A stretch of DNA of 64,000 nt. Origin: Galbibacter orientalis DSM 19592 (GTDB lineage: Bacteria > Bacteroidota > Bacteroidia > Flavobacteriales > Flavobacteriaceae). This document shows positions 37,819 to 46,146 of the stretch, piece after piece. How positions within the stretch are numbered: position 1 is the first letter of the stretch; each line of letters begins with the position of its first letter. Under the pieces are notes generated by a model that worked only from the letters and a program-made list of their open reading frames with translations, ran no database searches and was not told where the DNA came from. The DNA is taken from the NCBI RefSeq assembly GCF_000260115.1, contig NZ_JH651379.1:2459466-2523465 (forward strand). Direction: 5' to 3'. The position numbers and the translations under genes are program-made.

Positions 37819-38433
37819 ATGAGTACTTATAACAATAATTTAAATTGGCGTTATGCCACCAAAAAAGTATCAGAAAAAGACCTAGAAGCTTTAAAAGAAG
37901 CTATCCAATTATCTGCTTCTTCTTATGGATTACAACCTTATAAAGTAATTATAGTTTCCGACCAAGAAACTAAAGAGAAATTAAAGCCAGTAGCTTGGAA
38001 CCAGTCGCAAATTACAGATGCTTCACACATCGTTATTTTTGCTAGCATTAACAACTTTGGAGAAGATCATATCAATGATTTTATAAAAAATGTAAGTGAA
38101 ACAAGAGATTTAGCTATTGAAAATCTTCAAGGCTATTCAGATTTAATGAAAAACTCATTAATGCCTCTTCCAGAAGACATTAGAAATATATGGTCTGCAA
38201 AGCAAACCTATATTGCGCTTGGAAATTTATTGTCTGCAGCAGCAGATTTAAAAATTGACACTTGCCCGATGGAAGGTTTTGAAGCTGATAAATTTGCAGA
38301 CATTTTAGGTTTAAAAGAGCTTGGCTTAACTCCTTCTGTAATTGCACCTATAGGGTACCGTTCTGAAGAAGATGAAACACAACACTATAAAAAAGTTAGA
38401 AAATCTACAGAAGAATTATTTATCAATATTTAA
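37819..38433 (+). CDS. NAD(P)H-dependent nitroreductase family oxidoreductase
   Basis: 204 aa FMN-dependent nitroreductase fold (NfsB/YdgI type). It has the N-terminal FMN-binding pattern (LKEAIQLSASSYGLQPYKVIIV), the central QTYIALGNLLSAAADL helix, and C-terminal GFEADKFADILGL and APIGYR. These enzymes reduce nitro compounds and quinones. It lies 50 nt downstream of the MarR gene and shares its operator motif, so it is probably its main target. Confidence 0.9.
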   Translation: MSTYNNNLNWRYATKKVSEKDLEALKEAIQLSASSYGLQPYKVIIVSDQETKEKLKPVAWNQSQITDASHIVIFASINNFGEDHINDFIKNVSETRDLAIENLQGYSDLMKNSLMPLPEDIRNIWSAKQTYIALGNLLSAAADLKIDTCPMEGFEADKFADILGLKELGLTPSVIAPIGYRSEEDETQHYKKVRKSTEELFINI

Positions 38434-38487
38434 AAACAACAGAATACGTACTATATTATTATAAAGAATTATTAAAAAAATAAACAT

Positions 38488-39060
38488 ATGAAAAATAAAA
38501 TATTAAAATCAGTAACAATATTCGCAGTAGTATTAGGAACATCATCTTTTACAGAACCAGATACCAAAAAAGTTGATACCGAAAAGAGTGAAATTACTTG
38601 GAAAGGGTATAAAGTAACAGGATCTCATGAAGGTACTATTGCTTTAAAAAGCGGAGAGTTAAAATTTGATGGAGATAAACTTATAGGAGGAGAATTTGCA
38701 GTAGATATGACTACAATTGGTGCTACCGATTTAAGTGGAGAATACAAAACAAAACTAGATGGTCATTTAAAATCGAATGATTTCTTTGGTGTTGAGAATC
38801 ATCCTACAGCTACTTTAGTAATTACAAAGGTAAATCCTACTGGTAAAAATTCTTACGAAGTTACTGGAGACCTAGCTATTAAAGGTAAGACAAATCCTAT
38901 AACTTTTGAAATGTCTGTATACGGAAGTAAAGCTACAGCAAATTTAAAAATAGACAGAACAAAATACGATGTTCGTTACGGTTCTGGAAGTTTCTTTGAC
39001 AACCTTGGAGACAAAACAATATATGATGAATTTGATTTAGTGGTAGATTTAGTATTCTAA
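38488..39060 (+). CDS. YceI family lipid-binding protein
   Basis: 190 aa exported protein with a signal peptide (to about residue 20) and the YceI lipocalin-like barrel: EITWKGYKVTGSHEGTIALK, GEFAVDMTTI, LKSNDFFGVENHPTA and DLAIKGKTNPI. The YceI family binds isoprenoid-type lipids. It lies downstream of the nitroreductase (54 nt) and is followed by the terminator at 39082. Confidence 0.93.
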   Translation: MKNKILKSVTIFAVVLGTSSFTEPDTKKVDTEKSEITWKGYKVTGSHEGTIALKSGELKFDGDKLIGGEFAVDMTTIGATDLSGEYKTKLDGHLKSNDFFGVENHPTATLVITKVNPTGKNSYEVTGDLAIKGKTNPITFEMSVYGSKATANLKIDRTKYDVRYGSGSFFDNLGDKTIYDEFDLVVDLVF

Positions 39061-39081
39061 ATCAATTCATTCCCAAACCTT

Positions 39082-39111
39082 AAAAAAGCTGCCTCTGGGC
39101 AGCTTTTTTTT
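39082..39111 (+). terminator. intrinsic terminator of the MarR/nitroreductase/YceI unit
   Basis: Stem AAAAAAGCTGCC/GGCAGCTTTTTT with tetraloop TCTG and a T9 tract, 21 nt after the yceI stop. Confidence 0.95.
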
Positions 39112-39162
39112 TGGCAACTTTCTAACATTCAAAAAGAATTTAGTTGTAAATACTCTTTTTAG

Positions 39163-39193
39163 TTTGATAAATGAAAATTGATTTCTATATTTG
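39163..39193 (+). promoter_or_regulatory. promoter of the trp operon
   Basis: TTTG (39163-39166) is followed by 19 nt and TATATTTG (39186-39193), an exact Bacteroidota promoter. The expected start of transcription is only a few nucleotides before the leader-peptide ATG at 39202, so the leader mRNA would be nearly leaderless. Confidence 0.8.
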
Positions 39194-39201
39194 GTTCATC
39201 A

Positions 39202-39258
39202 ATGAGAACAATTAGAAGAAATACTTGGTGGTGGTCTAACTTACGTAAAACGTCGTGA
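39202..39258 (+). CDS. trpL: trp operon leader peptide (18 aa, three consecutive Trp)
   Basis: ATG to TGA encodes MRTIRRNTWWWSNLRKTS. Three Trp codons in a row (39226-39234) are the sensor of charged tRNA-Trp. A stretch at its 3' end (GTCGTGA, 39252-39258) is complementary to TCACGAC (39306-39312) inside the downstream terminator, so ribosome position decides which hairpin forms. Stalling at the Trp codons leaves the stretch free to pair and prevents termination. Reaching the stop covers it. Confidence 0.93.
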   Translation: MRTIRRNTWWWSNLRKTS

Positions 39259-39292
39259 GGTAGCATTGCTGTGATATTTTTAAAATATACAA

Positions 39293-39325
39293 AAAGGCTT
39301 GTCAATCACGACAAGCCTTTTTTTT
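39293..39325 (+). terminator. trp attenuator terminator
   Basis: Perfect 11-bp stem AAAGGCTTGTC/GACAAGCCTTT, loop AATCAC, then five more T. It lies 34 nt after the leader-peptide stop and before trpE. It is the conditional terminator of the trp operon. Confidence 0.95.
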
Positions 39326-39345
39326 ATTTAAAAAGTTACACAGAA

Positions 39346-39469
39346 ATCAACTACCTCGAGGCAAACCTACAGGTGTTTAAAGGAAAATAATTTAATCCAT
39401 TTCGACCAAGAGCCGTTCGGTAAACTAAGGACAGGCTCTGGGGATAAAAACCCTCAATGAGGAATTTAA
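39346..39469 (+). repeat. dispersed intergenic repeat R1, copy C, between attenuator and trpE
   Basis: Begins ATCAACTACCTCGAGGCAAA and follows copy A closely, with AAAGGAAAATAATTTAA, CATTTCGACC, AGAGCCGTTCGGTAAACTA, a GGCTCTGGGGA block and CCCTCAATGAGGAAT. It sits between the attenuator terminator and the trpE start at 39570, so it is transcribed with the operon. Confidence 0.8.
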
Positions 39470-39569
39470 TAAAAGTTATGAAATGCCTATTAGCAGTTTT
39501 ATCAAACCAAACAATGTAATAATTGATGGCATTACATCCGACTTTTAAAAAAGCAATAAAAATAAACGT

Positions 39570-40970
39570 ATGAAAACATATCATTTAAAAACTAATTACA
39601 AACAAATACTAGCGGACACCATTACTCCTGTAAGTGTTTACTTAAAAATACGAGACCGCTATCCAAATAGTATCCTGCTAGAAAGTAGCGATTATCATGC
39701 AAACGATAACAGTTTTTCTTATATCTGTTTTAATCCAATTGCTACAATTAAGGTTGAAAACAATGTTATTTCAAAAACATTTCCAGACGGGGAATCTTCA
39801 GAAGAAAAAATTACAAAAGAGGTGCATGTGCCGTCGGTTATTGAAGATTTTACAAAGCATTTCAAAACCGATAAAACCGATTTTAAGTTTATAAACAACG
39901 GTCTTTTTGGCTATATTGCTTATGATGGGGTTCAATATTTTGAGGATCTTGAAATTTCTAAAAAACAAGATTCTTTAAATATTCCTGATATTTATTATGC
40001 AGTTTACCAAAATATAATTGCCATCAATCATTTTAAAAATGAAGCCTATATCTTTTGTCATTGTTATGATTGCGACACTAATATTGACGATATCCATCAA
40101 CTTCTTCAAGCTAAAAACTTTGCTTCCTATAATTTTAATAAAGTAGGCGAGCCTACCTCTAAATTAGAAGATAACGATTATAAAAAATTAGTAGAAAATG
40201 CAAAAAAACATTGTCACAGAGGGGATGTTTTTCAATTAGTTCTTAGTCGCAGATTTGCACAAAAATTTAAAGGGGATGAATTTAATGTCTACAGAGCATT
40301 ACGCTCCATAAACCCCTCACCTTACCTGTTTTATTTTGACTATGGAAACTTTAAAATTTTCGGAAGTTCTCCAGAAGCTCAATTAATTGTAAAAGACAAC
40401 AAAGCAGAAATCCATCCAATAGCGGGAACATTTAAGCGTACTGGAAACGATGAAAAAGATGCGGAATTAGCAAAACAATTGGCGGTGGACGAAAAAGAAA
40501 ATAGTGAACATGTAATGTTAGTTGACTTAGCAAGAAACGACCTCAGCAGAAATGGAAATACAGTTGAAGTAGAAACCTATCGAGAAGTACAATTTTTCTC
40601 TCATGTTATTCATTTAGTCTCTAAAGTTACAGGACAGAAAAAGAAAGAAATTCCAACAATGCAAGTAGTTGCAGATACCTTTCCCGCAGGAACTCTAAGT
40701 GGAGCACCAAAATATATGGCAATGCAACTTATTGATAAATATGAAGCTACCAATCGAGATTATTATGGAGGAGCAATAGGCTTTATGGATTTTGAAGGGA
40801 ATTTTAATCACGCTATTATGATCCGTACTTTTTTAAGTAAAAATCACGAGCTGTACTATCAAGCTGGCGCAGGGATTGTTTCTGAATCAAAACCAGAAAG
40901 CGAATTACAAGAAACATATAACAAATTAGGAGCTTTGAAAAAAGCTATGGAAATGGCGGAAGATATATAG
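39570..40970 (+). CDS. trpE: anthranilate synthase component I
   Basis: Makes anthranilate from chorismate and ammonia, 466 aa. The N-terminal region has LLESSDYHANDNSFSYICFNP, the feedback site for tryptophan (LLES..). The chorismate-binding core includes PSPYLFYFDYGNFKIFGSSPEA, PIAGTFKRTG, DLARNDLSRNG, TFPAGTLSGAPK and GGAIGFMDF...AGAGIVSESKPE, all intact. First structural gene of the operon, 245 nt after the attenuator. Confidence 0.97.
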   Translation: MKTYHLKTNYKQILADTITPVSVYLKIRDRYPNSILLESSDYHANDNSFSYICFNPIATIKVENNVISKTFPDGESSEEKITKEVHVPSVIEDFTKHFKTDKTDFKFINNGLFGYIAYDGVQYFEDLEISKKQDSLNIPDIYYAVYQNIIAINHFKNEAYIFCHCYDCDTNIDDIHQLLQAKNFASYNFNKVGEPTSKLEDNDYKKLVENAKKHCHRGDVFQLVLSRRFAQKFKGDEFNVYRALRSINPSPYLFYFDYGNFKIFGSSPEAQLIVKDNKAEIHPIAGTFKRTGNDEKDAELAKQLAVDEKENSEHVMLVDLARNDLSRNGNTVEVETYREVQFFSHVIHLVSKVTGQKKKEIPTMQVVADTFPAGTLSGAPKYMAMQLIDKYEATNRDYYGGAIGFMDFEGNFNHAIMIRTFLSKNHELYYQAGAGIVSESKPESELQETYNKLGALKKAMEMAEDI

Positions 40971-41049
40971 CTGATAGTTTTTTGGTTATGGTAACAACAA
41001 ACCATTTCCAATAAAACTTTCAACTTTAAAATTTTACAAACTTATAGAA

Positions 41050-41613
41050 ATGAAAAAAGTATTAGTTATAGATAACTACGACAGTTTTACTTACAACTTG
41101 GTGCACTATTTAGAAGATTTAGGTTGCGAAGTAACTGTAAGAAGAAACGACCAATTAACCATAGAAGACGTGGCTCCTTTTGACAAGATTGTCCTCTCTC
41201 CAGGCCCTGGAATTCCAGAGGAAGCGGGTTTATTAAAAGAAATTATAAAAACCTATGCGCCTAGCAAAAGTATTTTTGGGGTTTGCCTAGGGCAACAAGC
41301 TATTGGAGAAGTATTTGGTGGGAAACTCATTAATATAGATGAAGTTTACCATGGAGTGGCTACAAAAATTGAAATCACCCAAGAAGATCCTATTTATAAA
41401 GGTTTACCAAAAGAAATTGAGGTAGGAAGGTATCACAGCTGGGTAGTAGACCCTAATTTGCCCAACGTTTTAAAAGCTACTTCATATGATAAAAACGGAC
41501 AAGTAATGTCTCTTACTCATACCGAATATGATGTCTGCGGAGTTCAATACCATCCTGAATCGGTTTTGACTCCAGATGGTAAAAAAATATTAGAGAATTG
41601 GCTTACTAAATAG
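41050..41613 (+). CDS. trpG: anthranilate synthase component II (glutamine amidotransferase)
   Basis: 187 aa class I glutamine amidotransferase that supplies ammonia to TrpE. It has the oxyanion region SPGPGIPEEAG, the nucleophile Cys in GVCLGQQAIGE, and the His-Glu pair in QYHPESVLTP. It is separate from trpE and trpD, 79 nt after trpE, so this organism has an unfused trpE/trpG/trpD set. Confidence 0.96.
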   Translation: MKKVLVIDNYDSFTYNLVHYLEDLGCEVTVRRNDQLTIEDVAPFDKIVLSPGPGIPEEAGLLKEIIKTYAPSKSIFGVCLGQQAIGEVFGGKLINIDEVYHGVATKIEITQEDPIYKGLPKEIEVGRYHSWVVDPNLPNVLKATSYDKNGQVMSLTHTEYDVCGVQYHPESVLTPDGKKILENWLTK

Positions 41614-41705
41614 ATGTTAGAATTAAGTACAAAGTAGTTAGATTAAATATTTAAATCGATTTTTTTAAACACTAACCACTTAACTAACAACTCAATACTA
41701 TTAAA

Positions 41706-42698
41706 ATGAAAGAAATACTAAACAGACTTATAAATCACGAAACCATATCGAAGGAAGAAGCTAAAAATGTATTAGTAAATATTTCGAATGGTTCGTACAA
41801 TACGAGTCAGATTGCGGCTTTTTTGACCGTTTACATGATGCGAAGCATCACTATTGAAGAATTAGAAGGTTTCCGAGATGCCCTTTTAGATTTATGCTTA
41901 GCTGTAGATTTAAAAGATTACAATGCTATAGACTTATGTGGAACTGGAGGTGATGGCAAGGACACTTTTAACATCTCAACATTGGCATCTTTTGTTACAG
42001 CTGGCGCTGGAGTACATGTTACTAAACATGGAAATTACGGAGTTTCTTCTAAATGTGGTTCTAGTAATGTAATGGAATATTTAGGAATTAAATTTTCAAA
42101 CAATCAAGATTTCTTAAAAAAATCTATTGACAAAGCTGGAATCTGTATTTTACACGCGCCCCTTTTCCATCCTGCCATGAAAAATGTGGCTCCAATTAGA
42201 AAAGAATTGGCTGTAAAAACCTTTTTTAATATGCTCGGTCCCATGGTAAACCCAGCCTTTCCTAAAAATCAAATGGTAGGCGTTTTCAATTTAGAATTAG
42301 CTAGAATGTATGGCTATCTATATCAAAACACCGATAAGAATTATACCATTTTACATGCTTTAGATGGTTATGATGAAATCTCCCTGACAGGGCCTGCAAA
42401 AGCTATCCGTAATCAAACCGAGCAAATGCTTTCTGCTCAAGATTTTGGTGTAAAAGAACACGCTCAAGCAGCTATTACAGGAGGAGATTCTATAGAAGCT
42501 TCCGCTAAGATTTTTGTGAATGTTTTAAGCGGAAAAGGTACAGAAGCACAAAATAATGTGGTATGTGCCAATGCAGGAATGGCCATTGCAACGGTAAAAG
42601 AACTCACTCCAATTGAAGGTTTTGAACTAGCCAAAGAATCGCTTTTAAGCGGAAAAGGAATGGAAGCGTTTAAGAAATTGAAAGATTTAACAATTTAA
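41706..42698 (+). CDS. trpD: anthranilate phosphoribosyltransferase
   Basis: Transfers phosphoribose to anthranilate, 330 aa. It has CGTGGDGKDTFNIST (PRPP binding), KHGNYGVSSKCGSSNVME, HPAMKNVAPIRKEL and the TFFNMLGPMVNPA motif, all typical. It lies 92 nt downstream of trpG. The tail of the coding region reads KKLKDLTI, and the downstream spacer repeats similar A/T-rich words. Confidence 0.97.
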   Translation: MKEILNRLINHETISKEEAKNVLVNISNGSYNTSQIAAFLTVYMMRSITIEELEGFRDALLDLCLAVDLKDYNAIDLCGTGGDGKDTFNISTLASFVTAGAGVHVTKHGNYGVSSKCGSSNVMEYLGIKFSNNQDFLKKSIDKAGICILHAPLFHPAMKNVAPIRKELAVKTFFNMLGPMVNPAFPKNQMVGVFNLELARMYGYLYQNTDKNYTILHALDGYDEISLTGPAKAIRNQTEQMLSAQDFGVKEHAQAAITGGDSIEASAKIFVNVLSGKGTEAQNNVVCANAGMAIATVKELTPIEGFELAKESLLSGKGMEAFKKLKDLTI

Positions 42699-42747
42699 GG
42701 ATTGAAAGATGGGAGTTGGGAGACGGAAAACGCATAGAAAATTAAAA

Positions 42748-42770
42748 GATTGAAGAATTGAAAGATTGAA
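42748..42770 (+). repeat. left arm of 23-bp inverted repeat around four-helix-bundle gene
   Basis: GATTGAAGAATTG... (23 nt) has an exact reverse complement at 43232-43254. The two arms flank the inserted gene at distances of 73 nt and 25 nt. Confidence 0.85.
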
Positions 42771-42843
42771 GGACTTGATAGGTGATGGATGTCGGAAAAA
42801 ACTATTATTTAAAATATGGAAACGTATAAGGAATTTAAAGATT

Positions 42844-43206
42844 ATGACTAAATCTTTTGAAGAATTTGAAGTCTATAAAAAAGGAATCCTATTAGCTAAA
42901 TTGATTTTTGAATTAGTAAACAACAAACCTTTTGAAAGAGAATTTGGATTCAAAGATCAAATAAAAAGAGCTGTAATTTCAATAACTAATAACATAGCTG
43001 AAGGATCTGAATATAATAACAACAAACAATTTATTAAATATTTGAAAATTGCAAAAGGTAGTTGTTCAGAAGTAAGAAGCATGTTGATTTTAGCAAAAGA
43101 ATTGGAATTAACATCTCCATTAGAGATTGAAAAAAGTTATTATTTAAGTATCGAAATTTCTCAAAACCTATCCAATTTCATCAAATATTTAAAAACTAAA
43201 ATGTAA
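42844..43206 (+). CDS. four-helix-bundle protein (23S rRNA intervening-sequence/bAvd type)
   Basis: 120 aa from the ATG at 42844; an upstream in-frame start at 42766 would overlap the left repeat arm and give a poor N-terminus. The helical layout with SFEEFEVYKKGILLAK, FKDQIKRAVISITNNIAEGS and FIKYLKIAKGSCSEVRSML matches the S23/four-helix-bundle family (TIGR02436). This family is found in rRNA intervening sequences, as bAvd-like proteins with diversity-generating retroelements, and free-standing. No retroelement is present. It lies between trpD and trpC and is bounded by a perfect inverted repeat, so it is an insertion. Its function is unknown. Confidence 0.85.
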   Translation: MTKSFEEFEVYKKGILLAKLIFELVNNKPFEREFGFKDQIKRAVISITNNIAEGSEYNNNKQFIKYLKIAKGSCSEVRSMLILAKELELTSPLEIEKSYYLSIEISQNLSNFIKYLKTKM

Positions 43207-43231
43207 AGTTAAATATGCCTATATCAAATTA

Positions 43232-43254
43232 TTCAATCTTTCAATTCTTCAATC
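43232..43254 (+). repeat. right arm of the 23-bp inverted repeat
   Basis: Exact reverse complement of 42748-42770, 25 nt after the four-helix-bundle stop and 23 nt before the trpC start. Confidence 0.85.
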
Positions 43255-43277
43255 ATTAAATCTTATAAACAGAAAAA

Positions 43278-44063
43278 ATGAACATCCTAGATAAAATAGT
43301 AGCAGATAAAAGAAATGAAGTTGCTTTAAAAAAAGAATTAATTCCTATTTCACAATTGGAGTCAAGCGTGCTCTTTGAGCGTGATTGTGTTTCTTTAGCC
43401 AATAAACTGAGCGCTAGCAACACTGGCATTATTGCCGAACATAAACGTCGTTCTCCTTCAAAATCGGTTATCAATCAATCTTTAAACGTACAAGATGTAG
43501 CAAAAGGTTATGAAGATGCAGGAGTATGCGGGATGTCGGTTTTAACAGATGGCAAGTATTTTGGAGGCTCTTTAGACGATTTGCTATTGGCTAGAGCCGC
43601 TGTTCAAATGCCTTTATTACGAAAAGAATTTATCATCGACCCATATCAGATAATAGAAGCTAAAGCTTTTGGTGCTGATGTAATTTTATTAATAGCAGCT
43701 ATTTTAACTCGCAATGAGATAAAATCATTATCTGAAGCAGCTAAAAATTTAGGTTTAGATGTATTATTAGAGATCCATAATGAAGAAGAATTACAGAAAT
43801 CTATTATGCCGAGTCTGGATATGTTAGGAGTAAACAATCGGAATTTAAAGACTTTTGAGGTGAGTTTAGACATCAGTAAAACCTTATCAGAAAAAATTCC
43901 TCACGATTTTGTAAAAGTGTCGGAAAGTGGAATTAGTGCTATTAAAGCTATAAAAGACCTACAGCAATTTGACTATAAAGGTTTCTTAATAGGCGAGAAT
44001 TTTATGAAAACTGGAGATCCAGGAGCAAGTGCAAAAGAGTTTATTGGGAAATTAAAAGATTGA
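43278..44063 (+). CDS. trpC: indole-3-glycerol phosphate synthase
   Basis: Closes the indole ring, 261 aa TIM barrel. It has IAEHKRRSPSKSVIN near the N-terminal lid, VLTDGKYFGGSLDDL, RKEFIIDPYQI, GADVILLIAAIL, GVNNRNLKTFEV and VSESGI, which carry the catalytic Lys and Glu. The trpC is unfused from trpF, unlike E. coli. It lies downstream of the inserted four-helix-bundle gene. Confidence 0.96.
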   Translation: MNILDKIVADKRNEVALKKELIPISQLESSVLFERDCVSLANKLSASNTGIIAEHKRRSPSKSVINQSLNVQDVAKGYEDAGVCGMSVLTDGKYFGGSLDDLLLARAAVQMPLLRKEFIIDPYQIIEAKAFGADVILLIAAILTRNEIKSLSEAAKNLGLDVLLEIHNEEELQKSIMPSLDMLGVNNRNLKTFEVSLDISKTLSEKIPHDFVKVSESGISAIKAIKDLQQFDYKGFLIGENFMKTGDPGASAKEFIGKLKD

Positions 44064-44138
44064 AAAATTAAAAAATTGGTAAAGCTGTAAATTTGTTAAG
44101 TAATTACCTTCAATTCTATCTCTAACTGATACAAAAAA

Positions 44139-44831
44139 ATGGACAAATCGGATTCAAATAACACTCTCAAACCCAAACATCAACATAGAAGCGTTGAGAT
44201 AGGTCTCAAAATATGTGGAATGAAATATGAAGATAATATCAGAACTATTGCAGGGTTACAACCAGATTATCTCGGGTTTATTTTTTATGAAAAATCGGCA
44301 CGTTTTAATGAGGACGTTATTCCAGAATTACCAAAAAACATCAAAAAAATAGGTGTTTTTGTAAACGCAACTATTGATTATATAATTGAAAAAGTTAATC
44401 AGCATCATTTAAACGGAGTTCAATTACATGGAGATGAGTCGGTCGAATTTTGTCAAAATCTAAAAAAAGAACTTCCTCATAAAACAATAATCATAAAAGT
44501 GTTTTCTATTAAAGATGAATTTGATTTTTCAATCTTGTCTCCGTATGAAAAAATAGCCGATTATTATTTATTCGACACCAAAGGGAAACTCCCTGGAGGC
44601 AACGGATATACCTTTAATTGGGAAGTACTAAAAAATTATCCATCAGAAAAACCGTTCTTTCTAAGTGGCGGAATTGGTACAGAACACATTGAAAAAATAA
44701 AACATATCAATCCTAATCTCCCAATTCATGCTATTGATGTAAATAGTAAATTTGAAGTGGAACCTGGATTGAAAAACGCAGCACAATTAAAAGATTTTAT
44801 TTCGAGATATAAAAATGTTTCTAGAGAATAG
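44139..44831 (+). CDS. trpF: phosphoribosylanthranilate isomerase
   Basis: Performs the Amadori rearrangement, 230 aa TIM barrel. It has LKICGMKYEDN (Cys at the active site), YLGFIFYEKSARF, VGVFVNA-like IGVFVNAT, GVQLHGDE, and LSGGIGTEH. About 20 residues before the KICGM strand are not usual, so translation may start later; I kept the first ATG because no nearer ATG precedes LKICG. The gene lies 75 nt after trpC. Confidence 0.93.
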   Translation: MDKSDSNNTLKPKHQHRSVEIGLKICGMKYEDNIRTIAGLQPDYLGFIFYEKSARFNEDVIPELPKNIKKIGVFVNATIDYIIEKVNQHHLNGVQLHGDESVEFCQNLKKELPHKTIIIKVFSIKDEFDFSILSPYEKIADYYLFDTKGKLPGGNGYTFNWEVLKNYPSEKPFFLSGGIGTEHIEKIKHINPNLPIHAIDVNSKFEVEPGLKNAAQLKDFISRYKNVSRE

Positions 44832-44943
44832 AATTGGGGACTAGGAAATTAAAAGAGATATAGATTGAAATCTATTAATAAAGTCACTACTCTTTTCCTC
44901 CCTACTTTAAACTTTAAAACATTCAACTTTACAACTAAAAAAA

Positions 44944-46128
44944 ATGGACACATACAATGTAAACGAAAAAGGATATTATGGAGAATTTGGAGGTGCATAT
45001 ATTCCAGAAATGCTCTATCCAAATGTTGAAGAACTACGTCAGCAATATCTTTCAATTATGAATGAAGATTCTTTCAAGGAAGAATTCAATCAATTACTAA
45101 AAGATTATGTAGGACGCCCTTCTCCATTATATTTTGCCAAGCGATTGTCTGAAAAACATGGAGCAAAAATTTATTTAAAAAGGGAAGACCTTAACCATAC
45201 AGGAGCTCATAAAATAAACAATACCATCGGGCAAATATTAATGGCCAAAAAGTTAGGCAAGAAAAGAATTATTGCTGAAACAGGCGCTGGACAACACGGT
45301 GTTGCAACCGCTACTGTTTGTGCACTTATGGGTATAGATTGTGTAGTTTATATGGGAGAAATTGATATTGCTCGCCAATCTCCAAATGTGGCTCGAATGA
45401 AAATGCTTGGAGCCGAAGTACGCCCTGCCCTCTCTGGGAGTCGCACTCTTAAAGACGCCACCAACGAGGCTATTCGAGATTGGATTAACAACCCAGTAGA
45501 TACGCATTACATTATTGGATCGGCTATTGGTCCACATCCATATCCAGATATGGTAACACGCTTTCAAAGCATTATTTCCGAAGAAATAAAATGGCAGCTA
45601 CAAGAAAAAGAAGGTCGCCAAAATCCCGATTATGTAGTAGCTTGTATAGGTGGAGGAAGTAACGCTGCAGGTACTTATTATCATTTTTTAGATGACGAAA
45701 AAGTAGGTATCATAGCTGTAGAAGCCGCTGGAAAAGGTATTGACTCTGGGGAAAGTGCTGCTACTTCAGTTTTAGGAAAAGAAGGCATTATTCACGGCTG
45801 TAAAACCCTATTAATGCAAACCCCCGATGGGCAAATTACTGAGCCTTATTCCATTTCGGCAGGATTAGATTACCCTGGTGTTGGCCCAATGCATGCACAT
45901 TTGTATAATTCGGGTCGTGGAGAATTTTTCTCTGTAACCGATAATGATGCTATGAAAGCAGGATTAGAATTATGCAAAACAGAAGGAATTATTCCTGCAA
46001 TTGAAAGTTCTCATGCCTTGGCAATATTTAATCATAAAAAATTCAACCAAAATGACGTTGTTGTAATTAGTTTATCCGGTCGTGGCGACAAGGATTTAAA
46101 TACATACATTGATTATTTTGATTTGTAA
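44944..46128 (+). CDS. trpB: tryptophan synthase beta chain
   Basis: PLP enzyme that condenses indole with serine, 394 aa. It has the PLP lysine in [13 protein letters not shown], the [15 protein letters not shown] motif, the GGGSNAAG phosphate-binding loop, and the C-terminal [10 protein letters not shown]. The substrate-channel signature [16 protein letters not shown] is present. It ends 18 nt before trpA. Confidence 0.97.
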   Translation: MDTYNVNEKGYYGEFGGAYIPEMLYPNVEELRQQYLSIMNEDSFKEEFNQLLKDYVGRPSPLYFAKRLSEKHGAKIYLKREDLNHTGAHKINNTIGQILMAKKLGKKRIIAETGAGQHGVATATVCALMGIDCVVYMGEIDIARQSPNVARMKMLGAEVRPALSGSRTLKDATNEAIRDWINNPVDTHYIIGSAIGPHPYPDMVTRFQSIISEEIKWQLQEKEGRQNPDYVVACIGGGSNAAGTYYHFLDDEKVGIIAVEAAGKGIDSGESAATSVLGKEGIIHGCKTLLMQTPDGQITEPYSISAGLDYPGVGPMHAHLYNSGRGEFFSVTDNDAMKAGLELCKTEGIIPAIESSHALAIFNHKKFNQNDVVVISLSGRGDKDLNTYIDYFDL

Positions 46129-46146
46129 AACGCAAATAAGAAACAA

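Noticed and set aside
42844-43206. Four-helix-bundle gene as part of a diversity-generating retroelement
   Set aside because: No reverse transcriptase, template repeat or variable repeat lies near it.
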